Positions 24,368 to 32,329 of a stretch of 54,212 bases of DNA are shown here, piece by piece; within the stretch, counting starts at the first letter, position 1, and every line of letters begins with the position of its first letter. The translations under genes and the position numbers were made by a program. A model generated the notes under the pieces. That model did not search any database and had not been told where the DNA came from. It saw only the letters and a list, made by a program, of their open reading frames with translations. The stretch comes from JBHELT01 sp046262935 (GTDB taxonomy: Bacteria; Actinomycetota; CADDZG01; JAHWKV01): positions 1 through 54,212 of the forward strand of contig JBHELT010000048.1 of assembly GCA_046262935.1 (NCBI GenBank), written 5' to 3'.

Positions 24368-25290
24368 GGGTCGCTGCTATCGATGTTGGGACCAACACGA
24401 CGCGGCTTTTGGTCGCTGAAGGAACGGGCCCCGGATATCGAGACTTGGACCGCCGCCTAGTTTTCACGCGACTCGGATCGGGGGTTGACGCCAAAGGCCA
24501 GATAGCCAAGGAAGCCCAGGATCGAACGCTGGCGACCATCGCCGAATTCTGTGCGGAGTGCGGTGAGTTCGCGGTGCAGAAGATGAGGATCGCGGGCACT
24601 AGCGCGGTCCGAGACGCAACCAACCGCGAAGAGTTCCTGAAGGCCGCATCGAAATTGGCGGGAGTCGAGGCTGAGGTTCTCGCAGGCGAAGAAGAGGCGC
24701 GCTTGTCGTTCGTCGGTGCCACTGCCGATCTCGATTTCGGAACCTACCTTGTGATCGACATCGGCGGCGGATCGACCGAATTCGTACTCGGACGATCGAA
24801 CACCGGAGTTGAGCACGCGGTTTCGATGGATATCGGCTCGGTGAGACTGACCGAGCGTCATCTTCTAAGCGACCCTCCCGCTACCGAGGAGGTACTCACC
24901 ATGGAGGGTGACATCGAGCAGGCCTTGGATAAGGTTGACCGACATCACATCCCAAACGCGTCGGTGGCACGTTTCGTTGGTGCTGGCGGGACCGTTACTA
25001 CGCTGGCCGCCATCCACGTGGGGGCCGAAGAATACGATCCACAGGTCACCCACCAGATGACCCTGTCGAGATCGAGCGTGAACTCGCTTTATCACGACCT
25101 TGCCAAGATGCCGGTTGAGCATAGGATGCGCATGCCCGCGCTCCCATCGGGTCGCGCCGACGTGATAGTCGCCGGTGCGTCGATCTTGGCAAGGGCGATG
25201 GCACGCTGGTCGTTCGCCGAGGTTATCGTGTCGGAGAAAGATATCCTTGACGGCCTTGTCCTACAGATGCTTGGAGACCCGGAGTTATGA
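24364..25290 (+). CDS. ppx: Ppx/GppA-family exopolyphosphatase
   Basis: 308 residues of the ASKHA fold. 'VAAIDVGTNTTRLLVAEG' is the phosphate-1 loop, 'GTSAVRDATNREEF' and 'VLAGEEEARLSFVGA' the catalytic Glu region, 'VIDIGGGSTEFVLG' the phosphate-2 loop, and 'GAGGTVTTLAAI' the adenosine-like loop. It lacks the C-terminal HD-like domains of E. coli Ppx, as do the short mycobacterial proteins. Acts on polyphosphate and/or pppGpp; which one is not visible. Coupled on both sides by ATGA overlaps. Confidence 0.92.
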   Translation: MRVAAIDVGTNTTRLLVAEGTGPGYRDLDRRLVFTRLGSGVDAKGQIAKEAQDRTLATIAEFCAECGEFAVQKMRIAGTSAVRDATNREEFLKAASKLAGVEAEVLAGEEEARLSFVGATADLDFGTYLVIDIGGGSTEFVLGRSNTGVEHAVSMDIGSVRLTERHLLSDPPATEEVLTMEGDIEQALDKVDRHHIPNASVARFVGAGGTVTTLAAIHVGAEEYDPQVTHQMTLSRSSVNSLYHDLAKMPVEHRMRMPALPSGRADVIVAGASILARAMARWSFAEVIVSEKDILDGLVLQMLGDPEL

Positions 25291-26054
25291 CTGCACAACG
25301 AAGCCCTAAACGTCAGAGACAAAAGGAACAAAGAAGAGCCAAGATCGAGCAAGAGATCAAGGTCTATCAGGCGAGAAGGCGCAGACGCTTGCTAATCAAC
25401 CTCGGTGTTCTCGTAGTCGTTATGGCTGTGGTCGGCGGATTCATCTTGCGCGAGCAGAACAAAAAGACCGCCCCAGCGAAAACGAAATGCGTCGCCACAC
25501 CGGCGACCTCTGGCGCAGGCAAGGTGCCTGTCCTGAAGAAGTTCGACCTCGACACCAAGAAGAACTTCATCGCGGTCATGAAGACTTCTCTGGGGACGAT
25601 CCAGATCAAACTCGATGGGAAGACGTCGCCGTGCACCATGAATTCGTTCGTGTACCTTGCGAAACGAGGCTTTTATAACGGTCTCAAGTTCCATCGCATC
25701 GTTAAAGGGTTCGCGCTGCAGGGCGGCGACCCGAATGGTGACGGCTCCGGGGGCCCCGGCTATAACGTCGTCGATACCCCGCCGAAGGGTTTCAAGTACA
25801 CCAAGGGCCTAGTGGCGATGGCCAAGACGGGGGCCGACCCAGCCGGGACTTCTGGGAGTCAGTTCTTCATCGTGCCTGGTGATGGAGCTGCGAGCCTGCC
25901 CGCTGAGTACGCGGTCTTGGGCAAGGTTGTGAGCGGAGACGATGTGGTCCAGAAGATCAACGAGGTTCCCACGGCCGCATCGAGCGGGGGCGGAGAGCAG
26001 TCCAAGCCGCTTCAAGAAGTGGTCATCATCAGCGTAACTATCACGCAGAGTTGA
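25287..26054 (+). CDS. Membrane-anchored cyclophilin-type peptidyl-prolyl isomerase
   Basis: 255 residues. A very basic N-terminal coil (~1-35) precedes one membrane span ('LLINLGVLVVVMAVVGGFIL'), so the catalytic domain faces outward. The cyclophilin domain (~88-255) shows 'YNGLKFHRIVKGFALQGGDP', 'GLVAMAKTGADPAGTSGSQ' and 'FFIVPGD', with the catalytic Arg in 'FHRIV'. This is the second exported foldase of the window. It shares the S1-DUF501-ppx transcription unit. Confidence 0.92.
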   Translation: MTAQRSPKRQRQKEQRRAKIEQEIKVYQARRRRRLLINLGVLVVVMAVVGGFILREQNKKTAPAKTKCVATPATSGAGKVPVLKKFDLDTKKNFIAVMKTSLGTIQIKLDGKTSPCTMNSFVYLAKRGFYNGLKFHRIVKGFALQGGDPNGDGSGGPGYNVVDTPPKGFKYTKGLVAMAKTGADPAGTSGSQFFIVPGDGAASLPAEYAVLGKVVSGDDVVQKINEVPTAASSGGGEQSKPLQEVVIISVTITQS

Positions 26055-26161
26055 CCTACTAGATCCGTACTATTTTTCAGTTTTTCATCGTAAGGGCTAA
26101 ATACAAGCAAGCGGATTGGCCGTAATCTGTGTATAGGGGATGTAGACAAAGGCTGGATCCG

Positions 26162-27286
26162 TTGAATCCAAACAAGATCAGATCCATACGCGCGCCCATC
26201 ATCGCAAGTTGCATGTTGCTCATGATGTCGGCTTCGCTCGCCCTGATGTCTTCGCCCGAAAAGGTGGCAAGCGCCCGATCGGCCAAGCGTGTGGTTATAT
26301 CCCTACCCAGGATCCGCGAAGGTCACGTGAGCGCGGTCTCGGCAACAACGTCAAAGCCAGAGCTCGCCAAGAAAGCGCCAGTGCAACAAGCCGCCCAGCC
26401 TGCGCCCGCCGTTGTTGCCAAGCCGAGCCTGTTCGCATACAAAGGCTTGGGAGCATGGCTCGATCAATTCGACTTCCGGGCGCCGGAAAATGTAGAGGCA
26501 ACTGCCGCGGTTGAAGAGCTCGCGTCGCGCGGTGTTCGCACGATATTCGTTCAGTCCGGTAAATGGAATGGACCAGACGAGATCTTGTACCCGGCGATAC
26601 TGGACCAGATCTTGGAGCGGGCCCACGCGCACAAGATGAGCGTTGTCGGTTGGTACTTGCCCGGGTTCAATGACATCGGGGCCGACGTCAGAAGGAGTAT
26701 GGCAACCGTCAATCACGTCAGCCCGAGTGGCCAAAGGTTCGATGGGTTCGGTCCTGACATCGAAGAGCGCCGCGCAGTCGGCAACGATCTGGGACGGTTC
26801 GATGCTGGCATCGTGGAATACTCGAAGCAGTTGCGGGCAGCGGTTGGACCCTCGTATGCGTTGGGAGCGATCGTGGTTGACGCTAAGAACAACGAAAGGG
26901 CGCCTTCGACCTGGGCTGGGTTCCCCTGGCCGGAGATAGGCCAGAACTACGACGTTATCGTACCCATGGCCTACTGGTCGGTCACCAAGAAGCAGCAGGC
27001 GTGCGCGACCGACGCGGTTGACGCAGCTGCGTATGCCCGAGACGTGATATCGAAAACCCAGGCTCTCATGGGGGTCCAGAAACCGTTCAACCTGATAGGG
27101 GGCATCGCCGATTGTTCGTCGATCGGGGAGGTCCAAGCGTTCGTTGACTCTGCCGTGGCATCGGGTGCGATCGGAGGCGGTTTGTACGATTACTACGCAA
27201 CTTCGACAAGTCCTTTCAAGGAGGCCTTTTGGGGGGCACTTGGAAAGCTCAACGCTCTCGCACCCACGATCTACGTTCGACCCTGA
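26162..27286 (+). CDS. Exported TIM-barrel protein, GH18-like, paralogue A
   Basis: 374 residues from the TTG at 26162 (AAAGG about 10 nt before); GTG 26129 in frame is an alternative. Signal peptide 'APIIASCMLLMMSASLALMS', a Pro/Ala-rich linker, then a barrel from ~residue 90: 'YKGLGAWLDQFDF', 'VVGWYLPGFNDIG', 'FDGFGPDIEERR', 'VPMAYWSVTKK', 'NLIGGIADCSS', 'GAIGGGLYDYYA'. 'DGFGPDIE' resembles the GH18 motif DGxDxDxE with the middle Asp replaced by Gly. A wall- or glycan-directed hydrolase is inferred. Close paralogue of the next gene. Confidence 0.78.
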   Translation: MNPNKIRSIRAPIIASCMLLMMSASLALMSSPEKVASARSAKRVVISLPRIREGHVSAVSATTSKPELAKKAPVQQAAQPAPAVVAKPSLFAYKGLGAWLDQFDFRAPENVEATAAVEELASRGVRTIFVQSGKWNGPDEILYPAILDQILERAHAHKMSVVGWYLPGFNDIGADVRRSMATVNHVSPSGQRFDGFGPDIEERRAVGNDLGRFDAGIVEYSKQLRAAVGPSYALGAIVVDAKNNERAPSTWAGFPWPEIGQNYDVIVPMAYWSVTKKQQACATDAVDAAAYARDVISKTQALMGVQKPFNLIGGIADCSSIGEVQAFVDSAVASGAIGGGLYDYYATSTSPFKEAFWGALGKLNALAPTIYVRP

Positions 27287-27333
27287 TCTCGACCTGCGGC
27301 CAGCGGGCGTCAACTACGTCAAACTGAGTCGCG

Positions 27334-28416
27334 ATGACCAAACCATGGCTCAGCCGAACGACTGCGATCGCGACTTGTTTCGTGCTGATCGCCGCGGCTT
27401 CTTTGGCGATCATGGTTCCGGTCGCGCCCGTTGCGTCGCGATTCGAAGCGCAAGCGCGCAGCGTCTCAAAGCATGAACCCGCTCAGGTCGACGATACGGT
27501 CGTTCCCGATCACCGGCAGCTCTCACCAAAGCCTCCGCCTCCTTCACCCTCACCGAAACCATCGGTAAAGCCCAAGCCAAAGGCGATCGCGCGCAACGTT
27601 GATGCTTATCGAGGACTCGGGACCTGGGTAGACGTTTACGATTCTATGGAAGTGGGCCCAGCCGTCACCGTGATGGCGAAACGCGGGGTCAAAACCATCT
27701 ATCTGGAGACATCGAGCTGGAAGATCCAAACCGACCTGTTTGATCAGAGCCGTATCGACGCGTTCCTTTCGGCTGCTCACGCTAAAGGCATCGCGGTTGT
27801 AGGTTGGTATCTGCCCGGTTTTGCCGACATGGACCGCGATATCCGAAGAAGTGCCTTGGTTCTGTCGTATCGCTCATCGGCGGGACAGTCGTTCGATGGC
27901 TTCGCAGCCGACATCGAAAGCCGTGTTGAGCTTAACCAGGACCGGGTGAAGTTCAACGCGTCGATCGTCGAGTACGGGAACCGATTGCGTGCGGCGTTGC
28001 CCAACACAACTTTAGGAGGGATCGTCGTTGATGCCAAGAACAACGAACGCGCGCCCGCGCGGTGGGCGGGTTTCCCATGGCCCGACATCGGGCGCATCTT
28101 CGATGTCGTGATGCCCATGGCATATTGGAGTGTGACGCGAAATGGAGCGCCTCCTTCGTGTCAATCGCCTGCCATCGACGTTGGGGCTTACATGTCCGAT
28201 GTGATGACGAAGACGAGATCTCTGATGGGAATATCAAGACCCATGCACCTTATCGGGGGCATCGCCGACTGCGTGACGGCCTCGGAGACGTCGGCTTATG
28301 TAGATGCTATGAAGTCCCTTGGCTCGATCGGCGGAGGGCTTTATGACTTTGCAACCACCGACGCTCGGCCAGACCGCGACGCCATCTGGTCACAGTTAGC
28401 GCGACTGGACCGATAA
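27334..28416 (+). CDS. Exported TIM-barrel protein, GH18-like, paralogue B
   Basis: 360 residues. Signal peptide 'TAIATCFVLIAAASLAIMV', a Pro/Lys/Ser-rich spacer ('PKPPPPSPSPKPSVKPKP') and a barrel aligning with paralogue A throughout: 'YRGLGTWVDVYDS', 'VVGWYLPGFADMD', 'FDGFAADIESRV', 'VDAKNNERAPARWAGFPWP', 'MPMAYWSVTRN', 'LIGGIADC', 'SIGGGLYDF'. The retained Asp-Ile-Glu and the missing middle Asp match paralogue A. The pair arose by tandem duplication, with diverged anchors. tRNA-Leu follows 25 bp downstream. Confidence 0.78.
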   Translation: MTKPWLSRTTAIATCFVLIAAASLAIMVPVAPVASRFEAQARSVSKHEPAQVDDTVVPDHRQLSPKPPPPSPSPKPSVKPKPKAIARNVDAYRGLGTWVDVYDSMEVGPAVTVMAKRGVKTIYLETSSWKIQTDLFDQSRIDAFLSAAHAKGIAVVGWYLPGFADMDRDIRRSALVLSYRSSAGQSFDGFAADIESRVELNQDRVKFNASIVEYGNRLRAALPNTTLGGIVVDAKNNERAPARWAGFPWPDIGRIFDVVMPMAYWSVTRNGAPPSCQSPAIDVGAYMSDVMTKTRSLMGISRPMHLIGGIADCVTASETSAYVDAMKSLGSIGGGLYDFATTDARPDRDAIWSQLARLDR

Positions 28417-28441
28417 CGGCTAGCCTTTCCACAGCTTCACG

Positions 28442-28515
28442 GCCCCCGTACTCCAATTGGCAGAGAGGGAGGACTTAAAATCCTTGCAGTGTGAGTTCGA
28501 GTCTCACCGGGGGCA
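28442..28515 (+). tRNA. tRNA-Leu (anticodon UAA) with short variable loop
   Basis: 74 nt. Acceptor GCCCCCG pairs with CGGGGGC, discriminator A. The D-arm is of leucine type: CTC/GAG with the 11-nt loop CAATTGGCAGA. Anticodon stem GAGGA/TCCTT encloses loop CTTAAAA (anticodon TAA). T-arm GTGAG-TTCGAGT-CTCAC. Between the anticodon stem and T-stem there are only five bases (GCAGT, 28486-28490), whereas leucine tRNAs normally carry a 10-20-nt variable arm. CCA is not encoded. Functional status is uncertain. Confidence 0.85.
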
Positions 28516-28614
28516 CCGATCCGTACCTTGGTGCATACGACAGTGATGAAAAAATGCCCCCACTCATAGAGCGCGGCTGATCCCGATAGACGTCCGCCCC
28601 GCATCCCTGGGAAG

Positions 28615-29772
28615 ATGGCTCCCGTGAGCATCATGATCGTGGCGACCGCAGGCGCCGGGGGCGACCTGCAACCCTTGATAGCGGCGGCGCTTTCTTTGCG
28701 CTCGCGCGGGCATGACATGTTCTTCCTCGGTGACGCATCGGTGAAGCGCGCCCTTCTTCCCTTGGGTGTGGACGTGACTGTGCTGCCATCCGCACTCGAT
28801 CTCGGACCGCGCCTGTCTGCGGTCGCGCGTGATGCCATGACCGCTTCAGGAGGAGACCTGGCCGCAGCGGGACCGCTCGTGCAGAAAGGTTTGGAGGCGT
28901 GGGCGCACGATGTTTCCCTGCCAGTCAAGGACGCCATCGCCGAACACCGCCCGGAGGAAATCGTGACGTCGCTCTTCGGAGTCGAGGTCCTTCACATGGT
29001 GGCGCCATCCCAGCCTTGGGCCGTGATCAATAGCACCTTCTACGTCGGCCCGACGATGCAGCGTCCAGCGGAACTGGACTTCGGTGCGCGGGCCATCCCT
29101 TTGCTCAAGCGGTATGCTGCGCTGCTCGAGTCCGCTGATCTGGTCCTTCACGCCACCGATCAACTCTTCGACTTCGACTTCAAGGATCTGCCCACCCGTC
29201 ATCACTACGCGGGCCCGCTCGGCATATGGGAGCCGCCGAGTGAAACCCCATCTTTCCTCGGCGAGGCCGGTGAGCCGTGGGTGCTGGTTACCATCAGCTC
29301 GCAGCTGCAGGATGACATGGCCCTCGCCGATGCAGGGCTCGGTGCCCTGGCTCAACACCCGGTCCGCGCGTTACTGACGCTGGGACCCGATCATGACCCA
29401 AGCGAACTTTCCGCGGTCCCGCCGAATGCGCGCGTGGAGAAGACCGTTCCGCATTCGGCCGTGCTCAAGAGCGGCGCGTTCCTGCTTAGTCACGCCGGAC
29501 ACGGCTCGGTGATGAAGGCACTTTGGTACGGTCGCCCGATGGTGCTGGTGCCATGGGGGCGCGACCAGCCGGGAGTTGCCGACCGCGCGGCCGCCCTTGG
29601 CGTGGCCGAAGTAGTTGCGCGAGATGACGCAACCCAAGAAACGCTGTCCGCGGCTGTCACCCGGATGCTCGGAAACGAAGAGATGCTTCGGATCGCGTTC
29701 GCGCAGTCAGAGCGGCTCCGCGCGACAGATCCGCCGGCTATTGCCGCATCACTGCTCGAGACGGTTCTGTAA
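28615..29772 (+). CDS. GT1-family glycosyltransferase (UDP-glycosyltransferase type)
   Basis: 385 residues, GT-B fold. The N-terminal acceptor domain starts 'VSIMIVATAGAGGDLQPLIA'. The C-terminal donor domain has 'WVLVTISSQLQDD', 'SHAGHGSVMKALWYGRPMV' and 'LVPWGRDQPGVADRAA', the signature of macrolide/sterol-type UDP-glycosyltransferases. Likely glycosylates a lipid or secondary metabolite. Codon choice (many CTG, GCG, CGC) looks richer in G+C than the neighbours, and it sits just after a tRNA gene, so lateral acquisition is possible. ATG 28633 is an alternative start. Confidence 0.85.
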   Translation: MAPVSIMIVATAGAGGDLQPLIAAALSLRSRGHDMFFLGDASVKRALLPLGVDVTVLPSALDLGPRLSAVARDAMTASGGDLAAAGPLVQKGLEAWAHDVSLPVKDAIAEHRPEEIVTSLFGVEVLHMVAPSQPWAVINSTFYVGPTMQRPAELDFGARAIPLLKRYAALLESADLVLHATDQLFDFDFKDLPTRHHYAGPLGIWEPPSETPSFLGEAGEPWVLVTISSQLQDDMALADAGLGALAQHPVRALLTLGPDHDPSELSAVPPNARVEKTVPHSAVLKSGAFLLSHAGHGSVMKALWYGRPMVLVPWGRDQPGVADRAAALGVAEVVARDDATQETLSAAVTRMLGNEEMLRIAFAQSERLRATDPPAIAASLLETVL

Positions 29773-29861
29773 GTCTTCACCATCGCTTTCGAGCATCGAC
29801 AGAAATCAGGCGGCAACTGACTCCTGCGAGAACCACCCTGTTCCTGGACCGGGCTTCGGAG

Positions 29862-30212
29862 CTAAGCCGAACCGATGATCATGGGTGGGGCCGAGAAATC
29901 TTGCATGCTTCCGTCGATCTCCACCTCACCCTTGTCCCACGAAACGACACTTTCCCAGGGAACATAGATCGCGCTTGCCTGAAGGGCTTTGGTGATCGCG
30001 CGCAGCATCCACGGTCCTTTCATGTCAGCACGGTCATACCCAAGCCGTCCGAAGGTCTGGCGTTTAGAGACTATCAATCCGTCGATCTTGTAAGCCGAGC
30101 CGAACGTACCGATGGTTGGGCCCCCTTGCGACATGCGGACATCGGTGACTTTGCCGAAAGGAACACGGCCCGTGCCGAACGCTGGCTTGCCGATCAGATC
30201 ACTCAGCCGCAT
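29862..30212 (-). CDS. PRC-barrel protein B
   Basis: 116 residues. 'FGKVTDVRMSQGGPTIG' and 'YKIDGLIVSKRQTFGRLGYD' form a PRC-type beta-barrel. 'MKGPWMLRAITKALQASAI' and 'YVPWESVVSWDKGEVEIDG' complete it. In other actinobacteria similar PRC barrels are found near or fused to MgtE-N domains and NRAMP-like transporters. Last gene of a four-gene minus-strand operon; it overlaps the preceding PRC gene by 14 bp. Likely cytoplasmic and regulatory, possibly sensing the transported ion (inference). Confidence 0.7.
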   Translation of the reverse strand: MRLSDLIGKPAFGTGRVPFGKVTDVRMSQGGPTIGTFGSAYKIDGLIVSKRQTFGRLGYDRADMKGPWMLRAITKALQASAIYVPWESVVSWDKGEVEIDGSMQDFSAPPMIIGSA

Positions 30213-30591
30213 GGCGTGCCCCGGGGATCTTGGCGATCACATGATCGCGGGTCCATTCCTCCAAAAGATTGACTTCCAAACCTTCGCGCTCGACTGCGAT
30301 CTCAACGTGGGCGCTGATGCGTTTCACTACACCGAACGAGATACGCGCCGGACCTGGGTGGTCCGTTTGATGAAGTCTGTTTTGCACCGACTCCAACCAC
30401 TTGCCCAGTCTTCCGCCGACCCTGTTCCCAAGCGCGCCTGGACCAGCCAAGATCGCCGATACGTACGGCGGGCCACCGGAATCTGCGATGGTCAGTTCCA
30501 GGTCGTCGACATTGCCGGCCATGTAACCGTCCTTGTCGATGATCTGGCGGTCCAACAACGAAAGTGCTGCGTCGATCTGGCGACCGGTCAT
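30199..30591 (-). CDS. PRC-barrel protein A
   Basis: 130 residues. 'MTGRQIDAALSLLDRQIIDK' leads into 'NVDDLELTIADSGGPPYVSA' and 'ILAGPGALGNRVGGRLGKWL', a PRC-barrel-like unit, with 'EVEREGLEV'-type strands towards the end. It starts 2 nt after the stop of the transporter gene, so the two are surely co-transcribed. No enzyme motif. Together with protein B it may form a heteromeric cytoplasmic partner of the transporter; this is inference from order only. Confidence 0.68.
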   Translation of the reverse strand: MTGRQIDAALSLLDRQIIDKDGYMAGNVDDLELTIADSGGPPYVSAILAGPGALGNRVGGRLGKWLESVQNRLHQTDHPGPARISFGVVKRISAHVEIAVEREGLEVNLLEEWTRDHVIAKIPGARHAAE

Positions 30592-30593
30592 CT

Positions 30594-31820
30594 CTAGGCC
30601 CCTCCTTTGGTAAGGATCATCAAGGGGATGGTCGCAAGCGAAACAACCACAAGCAGGACCATGTAAACCGACGCGATGCTGTTAGACAGCCAGGAATTTG
30701 TCTTGTCACCCATATAGTCGGGGTCGTTGGCGATGACAAGTATGGGGAAATAAGTGAGTGGCAGAGCGGCAGCGGAAAGGACGATTGAGTACTCAGTCAC
30801 TTTGATCGGATCGATGGTGGTTAGAGCCAGAAGAGCACCGGCAACGATACTGAGAAGGACCACCAGATGAAAGCGCGGTGCGTCCTTTGGTCTAACGAAC
30901 TTGCCCCATTGCCAGCCGAAGAACTGAGCAACGGTATAGCCCGCGGAAAGAGCGGTCTCCAAAGCCGCGCCGAAGGTTGCCGCGAAGACGCCGATTATCA
31001 ACAGGGCAAGTGCCAGTTTGCCCATTATGGCCACGGAAGGCAGCAATACTTGCGAGAGAGTGCTGACCTCGATGTGTCTTGGGTTAAGGATCAGCGAAGC
31101 TCCTCCCATGATCGCCAGCGACAAAAGGCCGCCAAGCGGGAACCCTATGTAAACGTTGGCGCGGTTCAACATCAAGTCCTTCTTGCCCCATTTCTCTTCC
31201 ACCGCGCCCGAGGAAAAGAAGAACACTTCATATGGAGTCATGGCGGCGCCGAATAGCGCGATCGCGTAATAGAAGTAATTCAGATGCGTCTCGCCTTTCG
31301 GCACTACGCTGTGCGTCGCTTGCGTCCACAGCGCATGCCAAGGATGGATCTTGAATAACGCAACTGCGAAGATGACCAATACCAACCCCATCAAACCGAA
31401 GATCTGTTCCATCCGTTCGAACTTCACGCGCCAGATGACAAGCCACACAGCGAATGCGGCGAAGGGGATCCACAAAAGGTAATTGACGCTGGTAGCGAGC
31501 TCTAGAGCCAGACAGATCCCCGCGATCTCGGCGGTCAAAGTGAGGAAGTTGATGAAGAAGGAAGCGAACAGGTTGACCAGGGCAACCCGGGCGCCCAAAC
31601 GTTCGCGCACTAGGTCGAACACAGGGCGCTTGGAGAGGGTCGCCACCCGGCCAGCCATCTCGGCATAGACCACTATGCCGATGACACCAACGATCACCGC
31701 CCAGGCAAGGCTCATCTTGAAGCGCGCGCCAGTGGAAGCGTTCGCGACCAGGTCGCCGATATCGACGAATCCGCCGATGGCGGTAAGGATGCCGAGAGTT
31801 ATCTGAACGAACTTTTTCAA
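30594..31820 (-). CDS. NRAMP-like metal-ion transporter, atypical binding site
   Basis: 408 residues, about 11 membrane spans (LeuT fold). TM1 reads 'GGFVDIGDLVANAS' where metal-transporting NRAMPs have DPGN. TM6 reads 'GAAMTPYEVFFFSSG' where they have a Met-Pro-His core, so the metal-selecting Met is Thr195 here and Asn is Asp23. These changes argue against classic Mn/Fe selectivity and may fit Mg2+ or another hard ion, as in NRAMP-related Mg transporters. Its ATG overlaps the stop of the lipoprotein gene (ATGA). Confidence 0.82.
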   Translation of the reverse strand: MKKFVQITLGILTAIGGFVDIGDLVANASTGARFKMSLAWAVIVGVIGIVVYAEMAGRVATLSKRPVFDLVRERLGARVALVNLFASFFINFLTLTAEIAGICLALELATSVNYLLWIPFAAFAVWLVIWRVKFERMEQIFGLMGLVLVIFAVALFKIHPWHALWTQATHSVVPKGETHLNYFYYAIALFGAAMTPYEVFFFSSGAVEEKWGKKDLMLNRANVYIGFPLGGLLSLAIMGGASLILNPRHIEVSTLSQVLLPSVAIMGKLALALLIIGVFAATFGAALETALSAGYTVAQFFGWQWGKFVRPKDAPRFHLVVLLSIVAGALLALTTIDPIKVTEYSIVLSAAALPLTYFPILVIANDPDYMGDKTNSWLSNSIASVYMVLLVVVSLATIPLMILTKGGA

Positions 31821-32257
31821 TGCTCGTGTGACCTTTGGAACTCATCCAGAGCGCTTGAAACGCCGTTGAGCGGCCTAGCAAGATCGGCCAGTTGCTGGAT
31901 CTCGCCGCGTCGCACGTGTATACGCAGCTCCGTTAGAGTCGCGCCGGCCGTTTGCATCATCTTGTCGAGTTCATCACGCAGCGCGTCCGAGTCTGGTCCT
32001 GGGGGCTGAACCGAATCGAATTGTCCTTCGATCCCAGTCGCGTCTTCCTCCGATTCGCGCAGGATGACCTCGAGATAAGGCTGGTATGACTTCCCTTTGG
32101 CCCCCAGATGAACCGCCAGCCGAGCGCTGTTGACGGCGGAAAGAACGCCTTGCGCCGCCCCCACCGCCTTGGCCTCGTAGGCATTGAAATCGAAAGGCGT
32201 TGATATGCATCCGGTGCACAGCAGGAGACAAAGAGACGTCCAACGGATGAGTTTCAT
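31817..32257 (-). CDS. Small lipoprotein of the NRAMP/PRC operon
   Basis: 146 residues from the ATG at 32257. Signal peptide with lipobox 'LCLLLCTGC', then an all-helical mature part ('VGAAQGVLSAVNSARLAVHL', 'DELDKMMQTAGATLTELRIH') with heptad-like spacing. No known family recognised. It heads the operon and overlaps the transporter start by 4 bp, suggesting an outer-face partner of the transporter. A TAGTTT hexamer ends 7 nt before the ATG. In-frame codons further upstream are disfavoured because they would bury the signal peptide. Confidence 0.68.
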   Translation of the reverse strand: MKLIRWTSLCLLLCTGCISTPFDFNAYEAKAVGAAQGVLSAVNSARLAVHLGAKGKSYQPYLEVILRESEEDATGIEGQFDSVQPPGPDSDALRDELDKMMQTAGATLTELRIHVRRGEIQQLADLARPLNGVSSALDEFQRSHEH

Positions 32258-32329
32258 GCGACGGAAACTACCCGCGCTGCCCGCTGATAAACCAGGGTCA
32301 GCCTGGCCGAGCACGCGAGGCGTCTTCAG

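Noticed and set aside
26351..27313. 320-codon antisense frame over TIM-barrel paralogue A
   Set aside because: It is a shadow from codon-phase bias. The plus-strand protein has a signal peptide and a paralogue next door.
28416..28614. Integration (att) site at tRNA-Leu
   Set aside because: No integrase, and no repeat of the tRNA 3' end was seen downstream.
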